Shown here piece by piece: positions 1 through 4,930 of a stretch of DNA of 7,079 nucleotides. The stretch spans positions 1-7,079 of the forward strand of contig USQV01000047.1 of NCBI GenBank assembly GCA_900556965.1, given 5' to 3'. The notes under the pieces were generated by a model, which was not told where the DNA came from, did no database searches, and saw nothing but the letters and a program-made list of their open reading frames with translations. How positions within the stretch are numbered: the stretch's first letter is position 1; every line of letters starts with the position of its first letter. This DNA is from an uncultured Clostridium sp. GTDB lineage: Bacteria; Bacillota_A; Clostridia; Lachnospirales; Lachnospiraceae. Made by a program: the position numbers and the translations under genes.

Positions 1-3
1 ACC

Positions 4-50
4 AAGGTCTTTCACCCACCTATGAGCAAGCTCATGTGGGTTTAGACCTT
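4..50 (+). terminator. Long interrupted hairpin, possible terminator or mobile-element end
   Basis: Three nested paired blocks are visible: AAGGTCT (4-10) with AGACCTT (44-50), CCCAC (15-19) with GTGGG (36-40), and ATGAG (22-26) with CTCAT (31-35) around a CAAG loop. Only a short TTTT (49-52) follows, so it is a weak candidate for an intrinsic terminator of a gene lying before the window. Subterminal hairpins of this kind also occur at IS200/IS605-type ends, but no transposase is in view to support that. Confidence 0.45.
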
Positions 51-80
51 TTGACTCTAGCATCATAGTATAATGAACAT

Positions 81-131
81 ATAAAAACTCCTTCTAAAAC
101 ACTGTATTGGTGGATAGGAAGGAGTTTTTAT
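81..131 (+). terminator. Intrinsic terminator hairpin, potentially bidirectional
   Basis: A perfect 14-bp inverted repeat pairs ATAAAAACTCCTTC (81-94) with GAAGGAGTTTTTAT (118-131) across a 23-nt loop. The CTCCTTC/GAAGGAG core followed by a T5 tract on the + strand, mirrored by an A5 tract on the other side, is the usual form of a terminator that can work in both directions. It would insulate the hicAB promoter from upstream transcription. The right arm also contains a Shine-Dalgarno-like GAAGGAG, so a role in hiding a ribosome binding site cannot be excluded. Confidence 0.6.
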
Positions 132-160
132 GTTATTTGAAGGTATTCGGTATTTAAGAA

Positions 161-180
161 TGCAACTAAAAATAGTTGCA
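161..180. promoter_or_regulatory. Palindromic operator at the hicAB promoter
   Basis: The sequence TGCAACTAAAAATAGTTGCA is a perfect inverted repeat with 8-bp arms (161-168 and 173-180) around an AAAA centre. Its right arm overlaps the -35 hexamer at 176-181. HicB-type antitoxins with a C-terminal ribbon-helix-helix domain are known to repress their own operons by binding inverted repeats at the promoter. The position here suits autoregulation by the HicB encoded at 476-808. The binding itself is inference. Confidence 0.6.
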
Positions 181-204
181 AAATAATATTTTCTGGTATA
201 TAAT
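176..204 (+). promoter_or_regulatory. Sigma-A type promoter of hicAB
   Basis: A -35 TTGCAA (176-181) and a perfect -10 TATAAT (199-204) are separated by the optimal 17 bp. Transcription would start near 211, directly at the AAAGGAG ribosome binding site (213-219), so the mRNA leader would be only a few bases long. The -35 lies inside the palindrome at 161-180. Confidence 0.75.
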
Positions 205-254
205 GATAGTACAAAGGAGTAGTTAATGGGACAGAAGATAAGCTAATAGAGCAT

Positions 255-479
255 TTGAAAAGTAAACCGAAAGATTTTACATTTGATGATGCAGAGACAT
301 TATTAAAATATTTTGATTTTAAGAGTAGCAACAAAGGAAAAACAAGCGGATCAAGAATTATGTTTGTTAGTGAAGAACATGGCAATATTTTGCTTCATAA
401 ACCACATCCGCAGAAAGAATTAAAATCGTACCAAGTAAAACAGTTAGTAGAATTTTTAGAACAGGAGGGATTGCTGTGA
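255..479 (+). CDS. hicA: HicA family mRNA interferase toxin, start region apparently frameshifted
   Basis: HicA toxins are small dsRBD-fold ribonucleases that cleave mRNA and are neutralised by HicB. The 74 residues read from a TTG at 255 carry the family signature: SKPKDFTFDDAETLLKYF, the basic KGKTSGSR stretch before a beta strand, and LLHKPHP. The residue after GS is Arg rather than the His of classical GSH-type HicA; the histidines of LLHKPHP are the remaining candidates. The start is doubtful. TTG 255 has no good ribosome binding site, while AAAGGAG (213-219) points to ATG 226, which is out of frame and stops at 244-246. The toxin frame stays open back to 210 and encodes family-like residues (GTEDKLIEHL) before the TTG. 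One extra G in GGG 228-230 would join ATG 226 to the toxin frame and give 84 residues. The C-terminus is intact and overlaps hicB by 4 bp. The family call is firm; whether it is functional is not. Confidence 0.85.
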   Translation: MKSKPKDFTFDDAETLLKYFDFKSSNKGKTSGSRIMFVSEEHGNILLHKPHPQKELKSYQVKQLVEFLEQEGLL

Positions 480-808
480 AAAATACAATGGAATATAAAG
501 GTTATATTGGCAGCGTGGAAGTTTCAGAAGAAGACGGTATTTTCTTTGGTAAAGTCATGGGAATCCGTTCACTGATTTCTTACGAAGGTGAAAATTATAC
601 TGATCTGAAAAATGATTTCCATGAAGCGGTTGACGAGTATCTGGCAACATGCAAAGAGGATGGAATAGAACCAGAAAGAGCATATAAAGGTAGTTTTAAT
701 ATCAGAATTTCTCCGGAGCTGCACAAACAGTTAGTTATTTGTGCATTAGCGCGTCAGATGACCCTTAATGGCTATGTTGAGGAAGCATTAGAAAAGGCTG
801 TGATGTAA
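476..808 (+). CDS. hicB: HicB family antitoxin with RHH DNA-binding domain
   Basis: HicB binds and inhibits HicA and usually represses the shared promoter. Residues from about 6 to 65 form the HicB-like partial RNase H fold domain (YKGYIGSVEVSEEDGIFFGK, then DLKNDFHEAVDEYL). From about 70 to the end, GSFNIRISPELHKQLVICAL and the segment NGYVEEALEKAV resemble a ribbon-helix-helix / Arc-type DNA-binding domain. The GTG start at 476 overlaps the hicA stop (GTGA) and has an AGGAGG at 463-468 with 7 bp spacing, so the two genes are probably translationally coupled. An ATG at 488 is a weaker alternative. At 110 residues the length is normal for this subfamily and no lesion is visible. Its likely operator is the palindrome at 161-180. 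An intact antitoxin beside a possibly broken toxin would be a harmless remnant, or could still act as a repressor. Confidence 0.92.
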   Translation: MKNTMEYKGYIGSVEVSEEDGIFFGKVMGIRSLISYEGENYTDLKNDFHEAVDEYLATCKEDGIEPERAYKGSFNIRISPELHKQLVICALARQMTLNGYVEEALEKAVM

Positions 809-843
809 TTATTTTGTAGCCGAGATGGAAAGGAAGAAATAAT

Positions 844-1326
844 ATGGCGAAGGCTGTTAAAACAAATGTAATGCGTCTTCTTGATAAGGCAAAGATCCAA
901 TATGAGGCGAAGGAGTATCCTGTGGATGAGGACGATCTTTCAGGGAGCCATGCGGCAGATCTGATGGGAGTCGACCACGGAAGCATGTTTAAGACATTGG
1001 TGCTCAAGGGGGAAAAAACAGGATTTCTTGTTTGCTGCATACCGGTGGATGATGAGGTGGATCTGAAAAAAGCGGCGAAGGCAGCCGGAGATAAAAAGGT
1101 GGAGATGCTGCCGATGAAGGAGCTGCTTTCCACTACAGGGTATATCCGCGGAGGCTGTTCTCCGATCGGAATGAAAAAAAGGTTCCCGACATTTATCGAT
1201 CCATCGGCATTTCAATATGAAAAAATTGCAGTGAGTGCCGTAATGAGAGGGGTTCAGGTCATCCTTTCACCGGTAGATCTTGCAGAGTATGTGGGAGCAA
1301 CAACCACAGAATTGACATTAAAATAG
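844..1326 (+). CDS. ybaK: YbaK/EbsC family Cys-tRNA(Pro) deacylase
   Basis: This cytosolic trans-editing enzyme hydrolyses Cys-tRNA(Pro) formed when prolyl-tRNA synthetase mischarges cysteine, which protects translation accuracy. The 160 residues are full length for the family. K50 in GSMFKTLVLKG matches the conserved lysine of the YbaK active site, and GGCSPIGMKK begins at G103, the glycine-rich family motif facing the substrate pocket. The ATG at 844 follows AAGGA (830-834) with suitable spacing. The gene begins only 35 bp after hicB with no terminator seen between them, so read-through from hicAB is possible, but base composition changes here to the GC-richer chromosomal style. The hicAB module therefore looks inserted beside a core gene. 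Related families (ProX, the INS domain of ProRS) share the fold; the GGCSPIG motif favours the YbaK branch. Confidence 0.93.
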   Translation: MAKAVKTNVMRLLDKAKIQYEAKEYPVDEDDLSGSHAADLMGVDHGSMFKTLVLKGEKTGFLVCCIPVDDEVDLKKAAKAAGDKKVEMLPMKELLSTTGYIRGGCSPIGMKKRFPTFIDPSAFQYEKIAVSAVMRGVQVILSPVDLAEYVGATTTELTLK

Positions 1327-1530
1327 TTAACATAAGTCAAAACACCCCTGAAAATAGCATGAAAGTGGGGACATAAAATTTAACAAAATTGTAATATTTG
1401 TAAAAACCCCTTACCACCAATGCATACAAAAATCCATATAAAATAAGGCTTTTTTTCTTGCAACATGTTAAAAAATTATAACAAACGTTAAAATTCGGTT
1501 AGTAAATGCACCAAAAATAACGGAGCTGTA
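1327..1530. other. AT-rich intergenic region, no gene seen
   Basis: No credible coding sequence lies here. A T7 run at 1450-1456 follows a weak CCTTA/TAAGG pairing with a loop of about 30 nt, so there may be a poor terminator for ybaK. Between 1466 and 1502 are GTTAA-like repeats spaced as TGTTAA-N5-TATAAC (1466-1482) and CGTTAA-N5-GGTTAG (1486-1502). They resemble the WalR/YycF box (TGTWAH-N5-TGTWAH) and lie upstream of a cell wall hydrolase promoter. The region is AT-rich, so a chance match is quite possible. Confidence 0.5.
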
Positions 1531-1560
1531 TTGACTTTTGGCCTTTTTCTCCCCTATAAT
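1531..1560 (+). promoter_or_regulatory. Sigma-A type promoter of the hydrolase gene
   Basis: A -35 TTGACT (1531-1536) and a perfect -10 TATAAT (1555-1560) are separated by 18 bp. The predicted start near 1567 gives an 80-nt leader that includes the small ORF at 1596-1619. A vegetative promoter suggests the hydrolase is not restricted to sporulation. Confidence 0.8.
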
Positions 1561-1595
1561 CACAGACACCACCCAAAACGGGAGGTAAAATAACC

Positions 1596-1619
1596 ATGCT
1601 CATTTCTCGCTTTGAGTGA
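1596..1619 (+). CDS. Seven-residue leader peptide ORF upstream of the hydrolase gene
   Basis: ATG at 1596 encodes MLISRFE and ends with TGA at 1617-1619, followed directly by a second in-frame TGA. A near-perfect GGGAGG (1580-1585) lies 10 bp upstream, better than the ribosome binding site of the hydrolase itself (AAAAGAGG, 1633-1640). The stop lies 27 nt before the hydrolase ATG. The position just after a promoter and the strong initiation signal suggest real translation, perhaps controlling downstream initiation or mRNA stability. No terminator/antiterminator pair is obvious. It may also be a chance ORF next to a stabilising ribosome binding site. Confidence 0.45.
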   Translation: MLISRFE

Positions 1620-1646
1620 TGATGCAGTGGAGAAAAGAGGCGTTCT

Positions 1647-2591
1647 ATGAATCATACATGGAAATCGTTTCTTCAGACAGTATTCCAATTCGTAAAATCC
1701 TTATTTGTCAATGTATCAAAAAAGATGCATCGTGACGCGGTCGTGCTGACCGTTGGAGTTTCCGTAGTGACTGTAATCACATTTACAGCCGGAGACTTCC
1801 GGGGAGGCGGCAGAAATGCGCTGGTAGCGTTTGCAGAAACACCGGAGGATAAGGACGGGGAAGAAAGTGACCCGGAGGAGCCCACTGTTTTGGCAGCAGC
1901 CGTGACAGAGAGTGAGCTCTCCCAGTCTGATATAACAGATAGCAGATACGAACAGGAAAAGAATACTGTAGAAGAAAGTACAGAAGAAGCAGCGGAGTCG
2001 GAAACAGAAGCGACTTCGGAAACAGAAGCTGTTACAGAGGCAGGAAAGCCAGAAGCAGCACGGGAGCAAGAAGCAGCACAGGAGCCAGAGGCAGCGCAGG
2101 AAACAGAAGCTGTAAAAACAGCGGAAACAGATCCTGTTAAAGAAACAGAGGCTGTTAAAGAAACAAATACTGCTGAGACGGCAGAGGCCGTACAGGAGGA
2201 AAGCAGCGAACGGATCCTGCTTTCTGACCGTGATTACAAGGTGTTATTAAAGATCGTGCAGGCAGAAGCCGGAGGATGTGACCGTAAAGGTCGGATCTTG
2301 GTGGCGAATGTGATCTTAAACCGCGTGGAAAGTGATGAATTTCCGGACAACGTGACATCGGTTGTCTATGAAAAATATCAGTTCTCACCCGTTATGGACG
2401 GTTCTCTGGATCGCTGCAAGATCAGCAATGAGACGGTCAAAGCTGTAGAATGTGCTCTGACAGGAGAAGACTACTCAGACGGTGCACTGTACTTTATGAA
2501 CCGGAGAATGGCATCCTCAAAAAATGTCAGATGGTTCGACAGTCATTTAAATTTCCTGTTCAAACATGGAAATCATGAATTTTTTAAATAA
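1647..2591 (+). CDS. Membrane-anchored cell wall hydrolase, SleB/CwlJ catalytic domain
   Basis: A predicted peptidoglycan hydrolase of the Hydrolase_2 (SleB/CwlJ) family, whose SleB members act as lytic transglycosylases. The 314 residues comprise a basic N-terminus (1-30), a hydrophobic segment (about 31-49) acting as an uncleaved anchor or as a signal peptide with possible cleavage after AFA (61-63), a Glu/Ala/Thr-rich linker (about 64-190), and the catalytic domain (about 194-314). The domain shows QAEAGGCDRKGRILVANVIL, with E207 in the position of the family's catalytic glutamate, then FPDNVTSVVYEKYQFSPV and ALYFMNRR. The start at 1647 has AGAGG six bases upstream. No spore coat or germination gene is nearby and the promoter looks vegetative. 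Despite the germination history of the family name, a role in growth-phase wall turnover is as likely. The HAD gene lies 55 bp downstream. Confidence 0.9.
   Translation: MNHTWKSFLQTVFQFVKSLFVNVSKKMHRDAVVLTVGVSVVTVITFTAGDFRGGGRNALVAFAETPEDKDGEESDPEEPTVLAAAVTESELSQSDITDSRYEQEKNTVEESTEEAAESETEATSETEAVTEAGKPEAAREQEAAQEPEAAQETEAVKTAETDPVKETEAVKETNTAETAEAVQEESSERILLSDRDYKVLLKIVQAEAGGCDRKGRILVANVILNRVESDEFPDNVTSVVYEKYQFSPVMDGSLDRCKISNETVKAVECALTGEDYSDGALYFMNRRMASSKNVRWFDSHLNFLFKHGNHEFFK
1987..2190 (+). repeat. Degenerate tandem repeats encoding the Glu/Ala-rich linker
   Basis: Units built on GAAACAGAAGC recur (2001, 2019, 2100), and CTGTTAAAGAAACA appears exactly at 2134-2147 and 2152-2165 with an 18-bp period. 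They encode an acidic, low-complexity spacer (EATSETEA, EAAQEPEAAQETEAV, VKETEAVKET) that likely spans the wall between membrane and catalytic domain. All units keep the reading frame, so length change by slippage would be tolerated. Confidence 0.75.
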
Positions 2592-2646
2592 GGTAAGAGG
2601 GCGGAGCAAAATCCATTTTGACTATATTGCTTAAGAGGAGAGAAGT

Positions 2647-3300
2647 ATGAGCAAGAACAATATTTTCTTTGATCTGGATGGAACACTGACAGATTCCATG
2701 CCGGGAATTACAAGAGCAGTACAGTACGCCCTGAAGCATTACGGGATAACAGTGGAGGATTTAGATATTCTCAAACCCTTTGTGGGTCCTCCGCTTCCGG
2801 ACAGCTTTAAAGAATATTATCATTTTTCGGATAAAGATGCCCGGGACGCTGTTTTCGTGTTCCGCGAGTATTATAATAAAAAAGGGTGGATGGAAAATTC
2901 CCCCTATGCCGGTATCAGGGAGATGCTTGAAGAATTGAAAAAATCAGGCTTTAAGCTTTTTGTCGCCACCTCAAAGCCAGAGACAATGGCAAAGAGAGTA
3001 CTGGAGTATTTTGAATTGACTCGTTATTTTGAGTTTATCGGCGGCGCATGCGATGATAATAACAGAGCAAAAAAGGCTGAAGTGATCCGCTATGTGATGG
3101 AAGAAAACGGGCTTACCGGCAGAGAAAATATCGTTATGGTCGGTGACAGACGCCATGACATAGAAGGCGCCCACAAAGCCGGTATCCCGGCTATCGGTAT
3201 TCTGTACGGATACGGCAGTGAAGAAGAACTGAAAAAGGCCGGAGCCGACTGGATCGCAAAAACTCCGAAGGAGCTGGGCGAGTTAATTAAAACCATCTGA
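2647..3300 (+). CDS. HAD-superfamily (subfamily IA) phosphatase, phosphoglycolate phosphatase-like
   Basis: A cytosolic haloacid dehalogenase-fold phosphatase using an aspartyl-phosphate intermediate and Mg2+. All four motifs are present. Motif I is FFDLDGTLTDS with nucleophile D9 and acid/base D11. Motif II is VATSKPE with T108. The motif III lysine is K142 or K143 in RAKKAE. Motif IV is MVGDRRHDIEGA with D167 and D171. The helical cap insert lies at about residues 15-85. The 217-residue length is typical for Gph/PpaX-like enzymes and for the Firmicutes 5'-nucleotidase-like group sharing the SKPE signature, so the substrate (phosphoglycolate, pyrophosphate, nucleoside monophosphate or another) cannot be set from sequence. 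The start has AGAGGAG (2634-2640). It lies 55 bp after the hydrolase gene with no terminator or good promoter between, so the two may share a transcript. Confidence 0.9.
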   Translation: MSKNNIFFDLDGTLTDSMPGITRAVQYALKHYGITVEDLDILKPFVGPPLPDSFKEYYHFSDKDARDAVFVFREYYNKKGWMENSPYAGIREMLEELKKSGFKLFVATSKPETMAKRVLEYFELTRYFEFIGGACDDNNRAKKAEVIRYVMEENGLTGRENIVMVGDRRHDIEGAHKAGIPAIGILYGYGSEEELKKAGADWIAKTPKELGELIKTI

Positions 3301-3325
3301 TATTCATTTGCGTCTTTCATTCCGC

Positions 3326-3354
3326 TTTACAAAAAAGATCAGATGCGCTATAAT
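3326..3354 (+). promoter_or_regulatory. Sigma-A type promoter of the 6S-like RNA
   Basis: TTTACA (3326-3331), a 17-bp spacer and a perfect TATAAT (3349-3354) form one of the best promoters in the window. Transcription would start near 3361, just before the folded RNA. No ribosome binding site and ORF pair suitable for a protein gene follows. Confidence 0.82.
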
Positions 3355-3360
3355 GTATCC

Positions 3361-3598
3361 ATAACGAAGCAGGAGAGCAATTCCTGGAATGTTCGATAAT
3401 CCTGTTTATTTTGAACCTACATTTTGACATACGGGATTCCTATATTTTTAAACGGATGTCAGGCCTCCTTTTGAGTGGAAGGCAGAAGTTTAAGTGCGGT
3501 TGCCCACCTAGCCTAGCTAGGAGTCAATTATGCAGGAAACGGCATTTTGGGATTGCAAAAGATAAAAGCAGCGAGAAATCGCTGCTTTCCTGTTTTTT
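3361..3598 (+). ncRNA. ssrS: Probable 6S RNA
   Basis: 6S RNA mimics an open promoter, binds the sigma-A RNA polymerase holoenzyme and lowers transcription in stationary phase. The sequence between promoter and terminator folds as expected. The closing stem pairs GCAATTCC (3377-3384) with GGGATTGC (3549-3556), GAATGTT (3387-3393) with GGCATTT (3541-3547) using wobble pairs, and TCCTG (3400-3404) with CAGGA (3533-3537). A large, mostly open middle follows, with a small CCTAGC/GCTAGG hairpin (3507-3521) on the 3' side. The terminal arm pairs TTTAAAC (3447-3453) with GTTTAAG (3488-3494) and GCCTCC (3463-3468) with GGAAGGC (3477-3483). A core of about 180-200 nt fits the family. The 65-codon ORF crossing it lacks a ribosome binding site and family features and is not called. 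The name rests on hand folding and architecture, not on a covariance search; another structured RNA remains possible. Confidence 0.7.
3565..3598 (+). terminator. Intrinsic terminator of the 6S-like RNA
   Basis: A perfect 10-bp stem AAAGCAGCGA (3565-3574) / TCGCTGCTTT (3579-3588) closes a GAAA tetraloop and is followed by CCTG and six T (3593-3598). It ends the non-coding transcript and separates it from the permease promoter. Confidence 0.9.
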
Positions 3599-3608
3599 AA
3601 GGATATAG

Positions 3609-3637
3609 TTGAGCAAAAGACAGAAATATGTTATTCT
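3609..3637 (+). promoter_or_regulatory. Extended -10 promoter of the permease-spoIID-like operon
   Basis: TTGAGC (3609-3614) and TATTCT (3632-3637) are 17 bp apart, and TGT (3629-3631) directly before the -10 gives the extended -10 motif. It lies 11 bp after the T tract of the preceding terminator and gives a leader of about 40 nt. Confidence 0.6.
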
Positions 3638-3682
3638 GTAACAGGATATTTCAACAGAGTAACGATCCGGAAAGAGGGAACT

Positions 3683-4930
3683 ATGAAGAATAACAGATTT
3701 GAAAAGTACATTTACGCAGGAGTTACCGCGGTACTGGTAATAGCAGCTGCTGTTGCACTGGTATTCCTGTTTATAGAGAGAAAGTCAGTAGCCGGTATGG
3801 GAAAACAGCTCCTGTCGATCCTTGCTCCGATTATATGCGGTGCAATTTTGGCCTTTCTGTTTTCTCCGGTCTACAATATGGGAGCGCGTATCACCTCCGG
3901 TGTGGCGGTAAAGCTGTTTAAAAGTGAAAAGGGCGCCGCATCGGCCGGCAAGATCGTGGGAACCGCAGCCAGCCTTCTTTTCCTGTATGTGATAGTGGCA
4001 AGTCTTGCTATGATGATCATCCCCCAGCTTCATGCCAGTATACTGGGCATTATCAACACCATGCCGGTATATGTCCAGAATGTATACCAGTGGCTGACCG
4101 GACTGTTTGCCAATAATCCGCCGATAGAGGAAGCTGTGTTAAGCGCTTATCAGAAGGCCGTAATCGATTTTCAGGAGTGGGCGGGTTCTAATCTGATCCT
4201 CAACATTGAAAATCTGGAAAAGATCCTTGGCGGGGTCTCGGTCGGCGTAATGGGAGTTTTTTCAACGGCAAAGAATCTTCTGATCGGCGTCATCGTTATG
4301 ATCTATCTTTTAAATATCAAGGAAACGCTGGCAGCGCAGGGAAAAAAACTGATCTATACGTTTCTGCCCCTTCAGGTGGCAAACGCGACAGTGGAGGAAT
4401 TTCGCTATATTCATAAAGTATTTTCCGGCTTTATTATCGGAAAGCTTATAGATTCCCTGATCATCGGAGTGATCTGCTTTATTCTGATGAATCTGTTCCG
4501 GCTGCCTTATGCACTCCTGATCAGTGTGATCGTCGGTGTGACCAACATCATTCCCTTCTTTGGCCCATTTATCGGTGCGATCCCGAGTGCGGTACTGGTA
4601 TTTCTGATCAGTCCGAAGCAGTGCCTTTACTTTATCGGCCTCATCCTTGTTCTGCAGCAGTTTGACGGAAATATCCTTGGCCCGAAGATCCTCGGAAACT
4701 CGACGGGGCTCTCCAGCTTCTGGGTTCTGTTTTCCATTCTTCTGTTTGGCGGGATCTATGGCTTTGTCGGAATGATAATCGCTGTTCCGCTGACAGCCGT
4801 AATTTTTGACTTGTTCGGAAAGCTGCAGACATACCTGCTGTTAAAGAAAAAGCTATCTTCAGAAACAAAGGATTATGAAGACTTAGTAAAGATCGATGAA
4901 GACAGTGGAAAATATCTGAAAAGGCAATGA
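3683..4930 (+). CDS. AI-2E/PerM family membrane permease
   Basis: A polytopic inner-membrane protein of the AI-2E transporter (UPF0118, PerM/YdiK/TqsA) family. Members are proposed to export small molecules or, in some bacteria, act as ion antiporters; the substrate here is unknown. The 415 residues show hydrophobic segments near 12-31 and 42-62, one near 93-113, a soluble region of about 100 residues, and a cluster of segments from about 200 onward. Family motifs are clear: GVTNIIPFFGPFIGAIP beginning at G285, QQFDGNILGPKILGNSTG beginning at Q325, and the final FVGMIIAVPLTAV. The C-terminal tail of about 35 residues is charged and cytoplasmic. ATG 3683 has AGAGGG a few bases upstream. Its stop overlaps the start of the SpoIID-like gene (ATGA), which indicates co-transcription and coupled translation. 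Permeases of this family are also found beside sporulation or wall genes in Firmicutes, so an envelope role is an inference worth keeping. Confidence 0.9.
   Translation: MKNNRFEKYIYAGVTAVLVIAAAVALVFLFIERKSVAGMGKQLLSILAPIICGAILAFLFSPVYNMGARITSGVAVKLFKSEKGAASAGKIVGTAASLLFLYVIVASLAMMIIPQLHASILGIINTMPVYVQNVYQWLTGLFANNPPIEEAVLSAYQKAVIDFQEWAGSNLILNIENLEKILGGVSVGVMGVFSTAKNLLIGVIVMIYLLNIKETLAAQGKKLIYTFLPLQVANATVEEFRYIHKVFSGFIIGKLIDSLIIGVICFILMNLFRLPYALLISVIVGVTNIIPFFGPFIGAIPSAVLVFLISPKQCLYFIGLILVLQQFDGNILGPKILGNSTGLSSFWVLFSILLFGGIYGFVGMIIAVPLTAVIFDLFGKLQTYLLLKKKLSSETKDYEDLVKIDEDSGKYLKRQ

Noticed and set aside
51..74. TTGACT (51-56) followed by TATAAT (69-74), promoter-like
   Set aside because: The spacer is only 12 bp, far too short for sigma-A, and the -35 overlaps the end of a hairpin. 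The -10-like element leads into a terminator-type inverted repeat.
1346..1373. CCCC...GGGG pairing after ybaK as a terminator
   Set aside because: Only four base pairs with a large loop and no T tract; too weak to call.
1422..1442. GCATACA and CATATAAAATA resembling sporulation sigma -10 elements before the hydrolase gene
   Set aside because: No matching -35 element at the right distance, and a clear sigma-A promoter lies downstream at 1531-1560.
2607..2625. CAAAATCCATTTTG inverted repeat between hydrolase and HAD genes as a terminator
   Set aside because: AT-only stem with almost no loop and no following T tract; TTGACT next to it has no matching -10.
3411..3608. 65-codon ORF on the + strand
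   Set aside because: It lies inside the 6S-like RNA and its terminator, has no ribosome binding site and no recognisable protein feature.
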